Source of the DNA: Poa pratensis | Lineage: Eukaryota > Streptophyta > Magnoliopsida > Poales > Poaceae | Assembly (NCBI GenBank): GCA_947311845.1 | Contig: CAMZMU010000052.1 | Coordinates: forward strand, 141,127,733 to 141,191,732 | Length of the DNA: 64,000 nt | Reading direction: 5' to 3' | Shown: one piece after another, positions 45,653-58,147 of the stretch | How positions within the stretch are numbered: position 1 is the first letter of the stretch | Layout: the number at the start of each line of letters is the position of its first letter | Notes under the pieces: model-generated | What the model was told of the DNA's origin: nothing | The model's database searches: none | The model's input: the letters and a program-made list of their open reading frames with translations, nothing else | Position numbers and translations under genes: made by a program

Positions 45653-46404
45653 AAATTAACACAAATAAAAAATGTACCATTTTGTTTTTCTATCTGACCA
45701 TTTTACCTTTATAAGTGACATAGATAATGATGGCCGAAGATGGCGGGAAAAGCCACCTGCTTTTGTGGGCAAAGAGAGAGCGGCGGAAAAAGAGAAGAGA
45801 TGAAACAAAGAAAAAAAGAAAAAAAGAAAGGAAGGAAAGAAAAGCGACAAAAAAGAAAACAAAATAGGGTTGACCATTGACTTATGTTGGGTACGCTGAA
45901 AATGGCGCGATGACAAGAAAATGGCAGGAAATAATTTTAAATTGTTAGTCGAGTTTCCGTTAGTTGACACTCGACAAATAGGATGCGTCAGTCATCCTCC
46001 CTTCAATCGCAGTTGTCAGAAGCATGTGTCCCTTGCCTTTTGTGAGTAATGTTTGTGGCCCATGTCTCTCGCTAAACGGAGGTTTTGCTGAGTTTTGTCG
46101 TGTGAAGTATGGCACTTACTCTAACCCCTCTCATTTTCATATGTTTCTAACTTGATGAATGTTCTAAAAGTCCAAATGTCTGAAACAACATACATTTTTA
46201 AACATCACAATTAATATAAGTTTAAAACTTCCGGAAGTTCAAAATTTCGGAGGTTTTTAAATCCATGCAAAACCAAAAGTTCGAATTTCAGAATTTTTGC
46301 ATTTTTTGGAAGTTCTAGTCTCGAGAGATTCCAATCTGTTACTTGACTTTGACAAACTGAACAAACGTGAATACAGAATTAAACAAGTACTCCTTACTTG
46401 ACTA

Positions 46405-47759
46405 TCAGCTGTAGAAGGAGAACTCGTCGGCGCCACGGTCGATATCCTTGGCGACGGCACGGTAACCCTCATCGAAGTCGTCGCGCGTCACCACGCACCG
46501 GCGACCACGAACGGCCCGCATGCCGGCCTCCCGACAAACGGCATCGATATCCGCGGCGCTCATCCCATCGTGCCGGCCCACCAGGTCCTCCAGGTCGACA
46601 CCGGGGTCCAAGCTCATCCCGGCCGTGCAAGCCCTGAAAAGCAGCCGCTTCTGTGTCAACCCCGGCAGCGGAAACTCCACCTTGCGGTCCAGCCGGCCTG
46701 GCCGAAGCAGCGCCGGTCCAGCGCGTCAGCGCGGTTCGTCGCCATGATCACGCGCACGTTGGAGTACTGGTCGAAGCCGTCCATCTGGGCGAGAAGCTCC
46801 AGCAGCACTCGATTCACCTCGCGGTCTGCGGCCGAGGAGTCGTCGGAGTCGGTCCGGGCCGCTGCGATCGCGTCCACCTCGTCGAAGAAGATGATGGCCG
46901 GCGCGTTGTCCCGGGCGGCCTGGAACACCTCGCGCACCATCTTGGGCCCCTCGCCGAGGTGCCTGTGCACGAGCTCGGAGCCGCTCACGCGGATGAAGGC
47001 CGCCGAGGTGTGGTGTGCGACGGCTCTGGCCAGCATGGTCTTGCCGGTGCCTGGTGGGCCGTGCAGGAGCACGCCGCGCGGCGGCTCCACGCCGGCGCGG
47101 GCGAACAGTTCCGGGTGCTTGAGAGGCAGCTCGACCGCCTCGAGGACCTCCTGCTTCTGCTCCTCGAGCCCGGCCACGTCAGCGTAGGTGACGCTGGGCC
47201 TCTCGGTGGCCGTCACAAGAGGCACTGCCCAGCCGGAGTCCGCGGGCAGCACGCCGACCGCCGCGAGGTTCGACATGCACAGCGCGACGTTCGCCGCTGG
47301 TTTGAGGAGCTCGCGGTCAGCTGAGCGAAGGACGCGCACGCAGAAGCGACGAGGGCTGGCGTCTGTGGTGACGACGGCATGAGTCCCGTCGACGATCTCG
47401 ACGACGTGGCCGACGACGAGGGCGCCGCCGAGCGTCTTCTTCATCATGTACTCGTGCTCATCCTGCACTAGGCCCACCTCCGGTAGAAGGTCCGCGATCT
47501 CGACCCGCACGCCCTCCTCCTTCCGCTCGAGCAATGCGAGCTCCTTTGCCAGGGAGCTGAGCTGCTGGAACAGGTCGGCGTTCTCGCCCTGATCGCCGGC
47601 GTCTAAGTAGTCGTCCTGCAGCTCCTTGGTGATAAGCGGTGGCTGATGCAGGAACAGGTCCGCGTCGTCATCGCACACGTCGCCAGCGCGGAAATCGTGT
47701 TGCTGGTGAACGACGGAGCACAACGGTGGCAGCTGAAGGGCCTCCGCTGGCGCTGCCAT
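46405..47759 (-). pseudogene. 26S proteasome ATPase-like gene (RPT3/PSMC4 type), single exon, one frameshift
   Basis: Minus strand from ATG 47759. RPT subunits form the hexameric AAA+ ring that unfolds substrates into the 20S proteasome. Order: coiled coil (about 63-92, QQLSSLAKELALLERK), OB-like domain (about 100-170), AAA core with Walker A GPPGTGKT (234-241), Walker B IIFFDEVDA (about 289-297), sensor/arginine region MATNRADALD. One C is missing near 46715 (CGCCGGTCC on the plus strand where CGCCGGGTCC is expected), so the frame ends early at 46656. In the other frame it goes on as EFPLPGLTQKRLLF to the end FSFYS at 46405. FYS fits the HbYX motif that docks into the 20S ring. No introns, unlike typical plant RPT3 genes, and clearly diverged: probably a retrocopy. 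A sequencing error at the frameshift cannot be excluded. Confidence 0.85.
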
Positions 47760-47862
47760 CGACGGCGTACGTCTATACTTTGTTGCTGTGTGTAGTGGCT
47801 GGATGTGTTCTTACGTACGATCTCGCTGGTTCAGGTGAAGATGAAAAGCGTCAACTAGACAA

Positions 47863-47870
47863 CTATATAT
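47863..47870 (-). promoter_or_regulatory. Possible TATA box of the RPT3-like gene
   Basis: CTATATAT on the plus strand reads ATATATAG on the minus strand, about 105 bp before the ATG at 47759. Position and sequence fit; nothing else supports it. Confidence 0.4.
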
Positions 47871-48189
47871 GAACCGATGATGCGCGCGCGAGCCCGAGTT
47901 GGCGTCCGGCTCGAACTCCATTCCGATACGAAAACGACCTTGACGTGTGACGGCGCCTGCCGATTTTTGTTTTTTGAGAGGGGCGTGCCGAATATGTTGA
48001 AATCATGAGTAATAAGTACTATAGCCCAGATGGAGCCGTGCGAGATGGGCTGGCTCAGCCCAGCCCAGCGCTTAACATTCCTACGTGGACCCTGCACAGC
48101 AGCCATGGAGAAGTCCTCCAATCCGGCCTGGATGCTGCCCTGTCAGTCTGTCACCAGCCACGTTGCTTCTCACTGGTTTTTCTGGTTTT

Positions 48190-48450
48190 GAAATTGAAGG
48201 ATATTTTCAAATTCATGAACGTTTTGTCGTGAAATTATCTTGAAATTCAGGACATTATAAATCCACGGACAATTTTCAAATTCATGAACATTTTTTGAAA
48301 TTGAGACATTTTTCATGAACCATTTTCACATTTCTGATTTTTTTTAATCCGGGATATTTTTAAAATTCATGAACCATTTTAAAATTCGTGAAGTTTTTTA
48401 AATTCAGGACATTTTAAATTCACAAACCATTCTCAAATTCTTACGCACCT
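48190..48450. repeat. Degenerate short repeat (AAATTCATGAAC type)
   Basis: Irregular copies of AAATTCATGAAC, TTGAAATT and AGGACATT about 25-35 bp apart. No coding content. Confidence 0.7.
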
Positions 48451-48929
48451 CTTCTAATTTGTGGCTGCTTCATTCCATTTACGCAGCTCGCCACCTCATT
48501 CTTATCATCTTTTCCATTCCGTATACCATGTCTGTGTTGACCCACATGTTGAACTCAAGCTGCCGGGCGTCACCTCCCTTCATTCACCCAAATTATCAAA
48601 GCTTTCAAATTGATTTTTTATATGGTGACATGGTAGCTCTTAAAGGCATGGCAGCTAGGAATAGATACTCTCCCATGAAGAAATTCGCCACGCGGTGGGG
48701 GCAATGAGACAAGCCGTAGAACCGGCTGGCACATCATGTTTGGTTAGACATGTGTAAGATGTATCGCATGCATTTTTTACATGCCCTAGAGTGGCCGAAA
48801 TCTGGAGCTGTCTCGGCATGCAGGACGTGATATCACATGCATGTACAGCGGCACAAGATGGGGTACCCCCACTGATCCAACTTCTGATTAATACTAATGC
48901 GGCACCTTACCTAGATAGTGTGCGATAGT

Positions 48930-49698
48930 GTGACCTTGTTGCTGTTGGAGTCCGGTATGTTTGGTGGGAGAGACGTAAAGCTACTCATGGTGAATCAGTT
49001 CAGGAACCGAGAAGGTTAGCCCAATCCATATCAGCCCTTTCTCTGAATTACTCACGTATTAAAATGAATAGAATGATTCCCATGGTTCGGCATGGATGGG
49101 TGAAGCCGCCTGTGGATTTTGTGAAGTTGAATGTGGACGCTGCTTTTGATATCGACTCCGGAATTGGAGGCACATGAGCGATTATTTGCGACCATACTGG
49201 TTTCTTTGTAACAGGTGGTAGATGGTCGATCCAACATGTGGAGGACGCAACTACGGCAGAAGCCCATGCACTCCGGAATGGACTTCTTGCTGGCCAAGTG
49301 GGTTGTAATCGTGTGATTGTCGAATCTGATTGCATGGAGGTGATTCAGATCATGAAGGATGGAGGGAACTCCCTGGGGGCTGCGGTGGCTATATACGAGG
49401 AATGCTCTTTCTTATGTCGTAGTTTTACGGTGGTATCTTTTACCCACTGTCCTAGGGAGGCAAATAATGCAGTGGATACTTTAGCAAAGTTTGTTGAGGT
49501 CGAACATGCTACTTGGCATGGAGATCCTCCGGATTATTTGCGTGATGTAATAACCAATGATGTAACTATTGTGAACGCATAAGGCAGCAAGTTTCTGACG
49601 CACTCTTTTCCTTACCAGGGTACCTACGGGGACTGGAAGGATTTTAATGAGACGGCTTGCTGACCTAATATATAGTGGTGGAAAATTTCAAAAAAAAA
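48930..49698 (+). pseudogene. LINE 3' fragment with RNase H domain, plus strand
   Basis: Forward frame RYVWWERRKATHGES at about 48955, then FVKLNVDAAFDIDSG, an in-frame TGA at about 49176, and an RNase H domain to TAA 49582 (EAHALRNGLLAG, VESDCMEVIQI, HCPREANNAVDTLAKF). A run of nine A's at 49690-49698 is the tail. 5'-truncated and dead. The start is approximate. Confidence 0.8.
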
Positions 49699-50195
49699 AC
49701 CGAGTAGAGATGGGCCAGACGCACATGATGTACTGTTTAGAAACATATATATTGTAAACGTATTGGATATAAATAGATTTGGGCCCAGATCTTAGTGGAC
49801 CAACTTATAGACTCAATTCTGAGCTACCCGGTTGGTCGAGCTCCAAAACGCTCACTGTCAGATGCCTTTATGAGCATCTGTTTTGGCAGAAAAAATTTTG
49901 GTGCCCTATTTTCGATCATCTATATGACTTGTGCCCTATAAATCCCAAAAATATCTTTTTTCCTAAAACCACTATATAGTGCCTACGAGTAGAGCTAAGA
50001 GCCTAAGAGAACATCAGAGTTAATTAGGGACTCGTTTTGTGGGCCCCAAATTTCTTTAGACAGACCTAGTGTACTATACTGCCTTTTGGTTATCTAGTAC
50101 TCCTACGAGAGTACGAGCCCCCAGGTCGGTATCCTCTCATACGTACCTAGGTCCAACTCCAGAATCCTTCGTCCTTGTTCGAACGATCAACAGCC
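49699..50195. promoter_or_regulatory. Distal promoter region of MATH gene F, separated by MULE 3
   Basis: No gene. Because MULE 3 inserted at TATAAATAC, this stretch should once have lain directly upstream of the gene now starting at 63865. It now ends in a TATA box copy facing the transposon. Confidence 0.6.
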
Positions 50196-50204
50196 TATAA
50201 ATAC
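50196..50204 (+). repeat. Target duplication of MULE 3, left copy (TATAAATAC)
   Basis: Nine bases directly before the inverted repeat GAGGAAATTGCAG; identical to 63759-63767. Confidence 0.95.
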
Positions 50205-50264
50205 GAGGAAATTGCAGAACACACCAGTTGTTGGGCGTATTTTGCACAGAACCACAACTACAAC

Positions 50265-51142
50265 TTTTTGTTGCACAAAACACCAGTGTTTCCCGTAATT
50301 GTTGCACAAAACACAAACATCAGATTTAACACGAATTAAGGATGTAGGGTCCAGTAGCAGCAGTAGTTTATCGACTCCAGCGTGGCTGATGGTGCTCTCT
50401 GGGCACCGGCAGCAACACTTTGACGTGCCCGAGGTCCTGATCACCATGGCTAGACTGCATCCTCAAGCCATGAGCTCACAAAGCCCGACGATCTCCGCCG
50501 CCATGAGCTCACAACGCCGGACTGCATCCTCAAGCCATCGAGGCGGTCCTTGTAGGCGGGAACTCGTCGCTCACCACGGCCGGCGTTATGGCTGGACACT
50601 CGGCGGACGGTCTGTGTGTGCTGGTGCCAGCCACATCCAACCAACAGAGGTGCTCCTGAGCGTGGCAAAACATGGTGGCGGCGGCGACCTCTGGCAAGCG
50701 GCAATGGTCGACCATGAGATCTCCCCGCAAGGCGGCCTCCAAGAGGCAGGGGCGCCGACAGCCGATTACGAGCTAGGGATGGGGACGGGCGCAGCCGGCC
50801 CAGCCTGATACAAGGAGGGATGGGGCGCAACCGACCAACCTAGATGTCGGGGACTGGAGGGCGCGGGCGGCGGCCGGGGATGGAGACGTGTGAGTATAGG
50901 GCGGCGCCGGAGGCCGGAGATGGAGGGCGTGGGCAGCGGCCGGAGATGGAGGCGCTTCTCGGTGATTGATTGGTGGTCTAATGCAGATGGGGGAGCGATT
51001 GTCGTCGATGCAGTCATATTTGGATGCCACGTAGTGGTATCAATATGCCCTACAGGCCTAATTCGGTGTTAAATCGGTTAACGACGTTTTTTATGTTTTG
51101 TGTAACAATTACGGGAAACATTGGTGTTTTGTGCAACAAAAA
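50265..51142. repeat. Internal inverted repeat pair in the left arm of MULE 3
   Basis: 50265-50340 (TTTTTGTTGCACAAAACACCA, TTTCCCGTAATTGTT, GATTTAACACGAAT) recurs inverted at 51062-51142. They enclose a GC-rich block with repeats of GGCCGGAGATGGAGG (about 50875-50955). It may be a nested small element, but no target duplication was found. No protein family is recognised in the enclosed frames. Confidence 0.7.
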
Positions 51143-51583
51143 TTGGCTTTTGCTCTGTTCAAGTCAACTGATTTCGTTTTCTCTCTCAGTCTTTTTTCTA
51201 TCCGTCGGATGCGCTCCAAGATTTGTGCTATCGTCCCGTGCTGGCGCTTTGCTGGCGCGAAGAAAGGCGCTCGTGGCTTCGTACGTACGCGTCACGTGTA
51301 ACGGGTTGGTCGTGCGCCCGTACCCGTTTTTTTTTTTTTCGGTTGCGCGGTCGGTAGACAGATATTTTGAATTCTTTTTCCTTTCTTCTCATTCCCGTCG
51401 CAGAGAGAGGAGAGGGGGTGGTGGAACAGAGGATTCGTTCCTCTATGTCGTCGCCGGCGCCTGTTGCCGCCGCCATGGAGGAGATTCGCGGTGGACGGAG
51501 GCGTCGCCGGCGAGCTGACAGGTTCTACTCTGTTCTATCTCTATTCCGTCGGTAGTTTTTCGTACCCCGCGTGTTCGTGTCTC
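51143..51583 (+). promoter_or_regulatory. Presumed promoter and 5' leader of the Ulp1-type gene
   Basis: Lies directly upstream of the chosen start. GC rises from about 51400, with GCCGCCGCC leader-like sequence. Two earlier ATGs (51445, 51474) open a short frame ending at 51555 that cannot be joined in phase to the next exon. Confidence 0.35.
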
Positions 51584-54500
51584 ATGTGGGAGTCGCCGGA
51601 GGCGGATGAAGATGCGGCGGTGCGGGTCGATATAGGTTCCATCGATAGCGGCGGATTTTGGTCTCAGCTCGCGCAGCTAGCTCTCGCGGTGTCGGCGAGT
51701 AGTTTCGTACTCGCTCGAGAGGTAATGGAATGCGGCCGTGCGTTGGATCTAGCTACTGTTCGCGCAGCTAGCCTCCGCCGCAGTGACGCGCTGGCTTTGC
51801 CCGCATCTCAGGGGAGTAGTGGATCTCTGATTTTGTCTGAATCCTTTTTGTGTGTGGTGGTTGTGCTAGGCCTCTGGGGTTGCTCTGTTCGCTGGATTTA
51901 GCGCTTTGTTTTCAGAAGTGGTTCATTAGGTTTTGTGCCAAATGATTTCAGAATTAGTTGATCATTGAGGCTCAGTTGGGCTTCTCAACATGGTGCATTT
52001 TCATGTTTCTAGGTGTGCCCACCCAATGATTTTTGGGATTCAGTTTTTGTGATAGGTGTAGGTGTTGATTTTTTTGAAGTGGTTCATTAGGTGGTGGACA
52101 CCATCAGTACTGCAATCTGACCATTTTCCTTTTTGTCTGAATCCCTTTTGTGTGTGTTGGTTGTGCTAGGCCTATAGGGTTGCTCTGTTCGTTGGAGCTA
52201 TCGGTTTGATTTTCAGAAGTGGTTCACTTGGTTTATGCGAAATGATTTCAGAATTAGATGATCATTCACAATTGCAGTCCAGTTTAGCTTCTCAACATGG
52301 TGCAGCTGCTGTTACTAGGTGTGCCAACCCAATGGTCTGGGGGATTCAGATTTTGTGATATGGGGGTAGGTGTTGATTTTTTTGAATTGGTTCATTAGGG
52401 GGTGGCGGACACACTGTAATCTGACCATTTTTCACAGTGGGAGCAGTTCCATGTTTGTAGTTCTGATATGTTTTTGTAGGGAGGCATTGTAGTGTTTTGT
52501 TACATATCTGTATGTGTGGTGGTGTTTTTACTGTGTTTTCGCACACTAATATGCTCCTTTTTTTGGGTGTTGATTTTCGCCTTTTGCCCTGATAATAACC
52601 ATATGCCCTTTTGGGTGTTGCGCAGATCCGAGCATTTACCACTGACCGTGGCGATGATTCCGCGGAGGATAGTGAAGGGTTCAGTCTACCCGGTCACCGT
52701 GATGTGCGTTTTGTCATTTTTAGGTTTTTCGTTTTTTGTTGAGCTAAATAATAGCTGTTTATCATTTTCTAATTGGTTTCTGTGTGTTCCAGGGCATATC
52801 ACATGGAAGAAGAAACAGGGCTCTAGACGATGCGTTGTTCGGGTACTTAATGAAGCAGGTGTGCTTATCTTTCTTAATTATTAGTTTTCAGTCATCTCAT
52901 GTTGCATCTTTTTTACTTTGATGGCTCGTTGTAGTTTGACAACTTTTTTATCTCCCCGTTGGCTGCAGTCTTTGAGTAGCCTTAAGAGGAACTTTTCAGA
53001 CTTTTGCCAGGACACATTTGTGAATAATGAGGTTAGCATTTGTTGTGCTCCTTTTATTTTCAGTTTGTGTTTGTGTCGTGTTTTCAAGCAATGCATTGGA
53101 TTATCTATGTCTCACATTTCCATACTCATTTTCTTTCGCAGCTAAAGAAGCAGAGACAAAACGATGTTGATAAGTCTGGAACTTTTGATGGTGTCGGCAG
53201 GAGTGCATTTACCAGATTTGGGCTGAAGTACTTCATGATTGTTCTGAAGAAGTTGACTCCTGAGCAAAGAGCTATTGTTCAGAAATTTGGATTTGGGTGT
53301 TTGCTGTTGTTTGATTGTCCGAATTTACCTTCGGACTTCTGTAGGTGGGTCGCTGATTGCGTTGATCCAATATGCTCCCAGATTACTGTTTGCGGGAAGC
53401 CTGTCATCATATCCAGAGAGACGTTTCGCATTGTTCTAGGTTTGCCTATAGGAGGGTTAGAGGTCCCACCCAACCGTGAGGATGGCATGGCTTTTATTCT
53501 GTCACTTTTCAAGTTGCCAGAGTTGCCTCAGATAACCTTTTTTGGTAACAAGCTCAGCAGTCCAGAACCGTTAAGCGAGTTGGAGGTTTTTGTGTGCTTC
53601 ATGTCCGTGGCTATATCTTGCTTTCTCTGTCCAGATATGAGTTATCCTGTGAACATCAACTACCTTTCAGTTCTCAAGGATCCTGCGGCTGCTAAAGATT
53701 ATGATTTCAGCCAGCTTGTCTATTCCCACTGCCTCAATAGCTTGAATGAGTTCAGCTTGTTTGCCAAATCAAAAGGTAGAAGGATGAAGTATCCTGTGTG
53801 TTGCATCTATGTTCCAGTGGTAAGTGAGCATCCTGCATCTTCTTTTTTGATTGAATGTCTATACCTTATTTGGCATTGATCGTGTTACTCAAATGTTACT
53901 CATATCTTCATATTATGTCTCATCTTTTTTTCCCAGGTCCGTTATCTTGATTGCCTGGACTTTGGCATAAAGAATGTCTGTCACACTACTCCCAGAGTTT
54001 TGGTGTGGAAAGGAGATATGATTCAATCTTTCTCTGAACTTGATCGAAAAAGTCCACATCAGTTTGGTAAGAAGCTTCTTAAAGAAACCAGGACTACTGG
54101 CCAGCACCCCACTGTAAGTCTTTTTACTCCCCTTTTTTGTTATACATGTGTGTTAGCTGGAGTTGATTTTTATGGAACTGGAATTTATATCTTTTTCTGC
54201 AGGTTTTGGGTTCGTTTCAAGGAGATGTATCTTGTAGAGTGTCTCCTGTGCTGTCTCCATTCTCTAATGACTTCAGGACTAAAGCAAAAGAAGAATTTGT
54301 TAGCTCATTGCAAACTGATGTACGTTTTATTAGTATGTTAGCTCATTTTTTTGCAGGCTTTTTTGCTGTTTGTTGAGTCCGTTTCATTGCAGTACCATCT
54401 CATTTTTTTTTGCTTTTTTGTTCTAGGTAATAGATGGTATCATGAACATAGGTGATAAATTTATCTCAACCAATTCTTCTAGCAGTAAAAGGAAGTTGGA

Positions 54501-57370
54501 AGCCTTAGTTCGAGATGTTCTTGATTTTCTTCGTAAGTCCAGTACTGTGCACGACAAAGTAGAAGTCAACCATAGGCTATCTGATGGAAGCATTGTTAAG
54601 CAGCCTCACTCTGGGGTATGATCAAGCTCAACTTTTTTACTGCTTATCTATTACTTTGATTTTTACCAGTATTTGATTTTTGTAAATATGGTCTGACAAA
54701 TCTTCCATTTGTTTTTTGCAGCCGTCAGACGGCAATGTGAATCGCGACACTTTCAGTGTTGATAATGTAGGGCTTCAGCAGAAGTCGTTTACACCTTACC
54801 ATGGAACTGCTAAACCAAGCGGGTCTGCGGTCAAGAGGACTCCTGACCCATGTACTTTTACTTTATCTATGTCTCAAATGTATTCTACTTTATCTATCTC
54901 TCAAACGTTGTTCCTTATCTTTTTCTATTTTTTTTACTCCTGTGCAGCCACCCCTGATTGTATGATAACTAAAGCTGTGGAGGGTCGAACTCACCCGACA
55001 GGTATATGCATATTTTGCTTTTTTGCATTTTTTAGTGGCATGCATTTATTTGTGTGGTTCATCTTTTGGTCTATTTTTAACATTACTAGCACCTTTTTTT
55101 CTTGGGGTTGTTATGCCCTGCAAAACACCAGCCCCTGCAATGCCCCCGCTACGGAAGGTAAAGGCTAGGAATTGCCAAACGATGTCAGAAGAAGAGCAAC
55201 AAAACTTGATAACCCGCATGCCTAGTTCTGCTACAGGGAAAGCATTAGTTCCTATTGTTGATGTACCGGACTCCCCATCCACGAAGGTTTGTTGTCCCTT
55301 TTTTTATCCTCATGATGGTCTCCTTCAGTTTGTTGAGTTTTTTTTACTTTCAGTCTTTGAATCTTTTTGTTCAATGTTTCTGTAGCCACATACCGGAAAC
55401 TTCAAGTTAAACCGGGCTCAAGCTTTTCAGAAACTTGGATCAAAACTATCTCCAATAAAGATTCATGACTTTTCACCCAAGCCATTAGTGGTAATTATCA
55501 TCCTTGTAATCTTTTCGACCCTCTCACATTGAGTTGTTTCTTTTATTGTAATCAGTTTTTTGTTGCCCGTTTGTTTTGTAGAATGCGACAGATGGTGGTA
55601 TTCATCTAGTTGGTTTTAATGAGTTTCGGAAGAGGTGTTATGATTTGTCAAAGGTGGCAGATACTACTTACGACAATTTGTTGATGCGCAATCAGGCAAA
55701 ACAGCCGGCTGTGAATGGTGCATCGACGTCTCACGACAATGTTCATGGAGCTCATGCTGAAGCAGTCACAAGGGATGTTCAGAATGTCCCAAAACGCCGT
55801 GTGCGGGCCAAGTACATGTTTGTTAATGTGCTTATGTCTGGGCAGTCCCCTCCTTTGCTCTCTAATACTAGATTCCCTGTATCTGAAGAAGATATCATTC
55901 ATTATTCAGCGATCGTTGAGCTAGCACACAGCTCTATTGCAAAGTATGACCATCTGCTTTCTCATTTATTCGTTTCGTCATGTGTTTCTTACCTTATTTT
56001 TTTTGTTAATGTCATTTGAAAGCTACATGGTAGCGCTTATATGTGCTATCCTTCATATTTTTTCTTCGCTACGCCCGTGTGGTCGGGGGGTGTTAATTCA
56101 TCTGTGTTTTCTGTAGGGAACCTGGTATTCAGTACCCAAAAGTCCACTGCAGCTACAAGTCTGTGGGTGAATCATTGATGCCTAATGGCGAGGTCGACAA
56201 TTTCATAATCCCCTGTTTCTGCCGTGTTTTTTTTGAAGAACGTCATCCTTCAAAGTCCGGGAGGCACTTCTTCTTTCCAAATATTGGGGTTCGTATCAGT
56301 TTTACACAGTCACTCTTTGTCGTGTTTTCTATTTTTGTCAAATATACCTTCATCTCAATTCTTTCTTCTGTCCAGGATGCTATTCTGAAATATACCGGGG
56401 AGCAGCAAGAGACCACTGTTAGAGTATCTTTCGATGGCGCGACGACTGCAAGCAAAGGGAGAAAGCTTGGACACAAAGACAACAAGGTAATTGCTTTTTC
56501 TATCCTTTTCTTGCTGTCTGAACATGTTGTTTTCTTATTGTATCGTATCATTCTTTATTTCATATGATCTGTTTTATCAATATTTATTTTCTTACGTCTA
56601 CCATGTGTTACCTTTTCTGTAGTTATTCTTCCCTATCGTCAATTCTGGTCATTGGTTTGGGTTTGCTGTTTGTTTTCAAGAAAAAGTCTTCGCATTCTTG
56701 GACTCGTTCTATGATGAGAAATCAGCTTACCATGTATCAATAAAGAATCGTCTGGTCAGTGTGCTTCTTTAGCATTTTACTTTATTTTTTAAAAATCCAC
56801 ACTAAGGTATGGTATGCAACAGCTATGTCTGAAATTGGGTTTTCAATGTTTCTTGATTTGCAGATAGACAACTTTGTACATCTGTGGGAGTTGACCGTCA
56901 GCAAGGATCACAACTTTCAGGATTTTCAAGCAATCTATCCTGATGTACCTAAGCAGAAGACATTGTAATAAACTGAACCCTTGTCATTCTTCTTCTTTGT
57001 TTTTTGCTTAATTTTTGTGTCTTTTTTCCTGCGTGTTAATCATAGTTGATTAATATCTGGATTTGTCCTTTTTTTTGTCGATGAAAGTGGGAAAGACTGT
57101 GGAGTGTTCATGATAAAACTAATGGAGACCTGGGGTCCTGATGTTGACCCTCGCTCCATTTACTCTTCTAACGATGCACTCAATATAAGAATCCAGTATG
57201 CAAACAAGCTATACTTCAACCCGAAGAACCAAGTTGACCAGAGCTTGGTCACTGAGTTTTATGCATTGGTAAGTGTCTGTTTTTCTGTAGCTTTTTAGTG
57301 TACCAGAGAAACTGCAGCTTTTTGACTGACCCTTGTGTTGTGTTTGTTTGTTTTTCCTTCACAGGGGTGA
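51584..57370 (+). CDS. Ulp1-type (C48) cysteine protease gene of MULE 3, 18 exons
   Basis: Exons by GT-AG and frame: 51584-51721, 52626-52703, 52793-52858, 52969-53031, 53142-53819, 53937-54113, 54203-54319, 54427-54615, 54722-54851, 54948-55001, 55132-55286, 55386-55490, 55582-55943, 56117-56288, 56376-56486, 56623-56754, 56864-56964, 57088-57268; stop in 57365-57370 (a 6-bp tail exon, GGG TGA). The joined frame is unbroken, about 1,004 residues. Residues 115-400 resemble the N-terminal region of plant transposon-linked Ulp proteins (GFGCLLLFDCP, VCGKPVIISRETFRIVLGL). The linker is polar. The C-terminal fold has His875 (NSGHWFGFAV), Asp892 (FAFLDSFYDE), Gln940 and Cys947 (GKDCGVFMIKLME), the Ulp1 triad that cuts SUMO or ubiquitin-like conjugates. 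First exon and its start are the weakest part; small exons could differ. Confidence 0.88.
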
Positions 57371-58147
57371 TACGATTTGCCGCCGCAGCCAAGGTGGAAC
57401 AAGTTTTACGATAGAAGCCGTTTCTCTGGGAGCGCTACATTCACATTGCGATTTGTCGATCTATTTTCTTTTTTTTTTTTTTGCCCTTCGTGGGCACCTT
57501 TTTTTAGGTAGACCTGAACAACTTATGGTGTCAAGTCCTGTTTCTACGGAAGGTTGAGCTCGCATGTTAGTGTCTGTAGTCTTTTTCGTCATGGTGGTGA
57601 CAGAAACATTTTATGTGAACAACAATCTTTTGGAGACTAAGAAGAAGACCTGTTAGTGTCTGTATCTTTTTTGTGTCTACCCTTAACGAAAGAGTGTCAA
57701 CTTTTTCCAAATAGTTTCTATATAAATGCTTTTCATCCATGTGTTTTTTGAATAATAAGAGTTACAACCAGTATTATAACTAGCTTAATCAGAGCTACAA
57801 GCACTTCTCAAAAGATATTACAAATATTTTTTTTCATCCACGCTTGTCCAACATATGGGTCTTTTTGGGCAGTAGGTCATTTTCAGTTTTGCAGTCCAGG
57901 CAGCTCCACTGGACCTTGCACGGGCACGGTTGCATGTATGTTGTTGTCGCTTGTTCATTGTTGTTTCCATTTGGATTCTTCTTTGCCGACGGTGGTCTTT
58001 TTGCTTGTGTCTTGGCCTTGGGTGGCGCTGCGGAGCCATTGCCTCCGCTACTTGTGCCTGGTCATCAGTTATATATGGTGTCAGCATTTTATTTGTCTTT
58101 TTTTCAATAAATCATGATTAACGGTAAGGTTTTTCATAGTGTTATCA
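57371..58147. other. Region between two convergent genes of MULE 3
   Basis: Holds both 3' ends. AATAA-type signals occur in both orientations (AATAATAAG near 57750). No gene is seen; the plus frame at 57844-58110 has no known domain. Confidence 0.5.

Larger units (their letters stand above)
44530..46300. repeat. Local tandem duplication, unit about 0.9 kb
   Basis: 44530-45400 and 45430-46300 match along their length: GCAATGAAGTTTCCACA or TACAATGAAGTTTCCACA, ACACAAAGGTTC, AGAGAGAGCGGCGGAAAAAG, GGGTTGACCATTGACTTATG, AGTTGACACTCGACAAATAG. Each unit begins with a decayed MATH fragment. Small indels separate the copies. Confidence 0.88.

Noticed and set aside
51445..51555. Short frame MSSPAPVAAAMEE... 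as first exon of the protease gene
   Set aside because: Its possible donor at about 51520 has the wrong phase: joining it to 52626 leads to a stop in the next exon. The exon 51584-51721 joins in frame.
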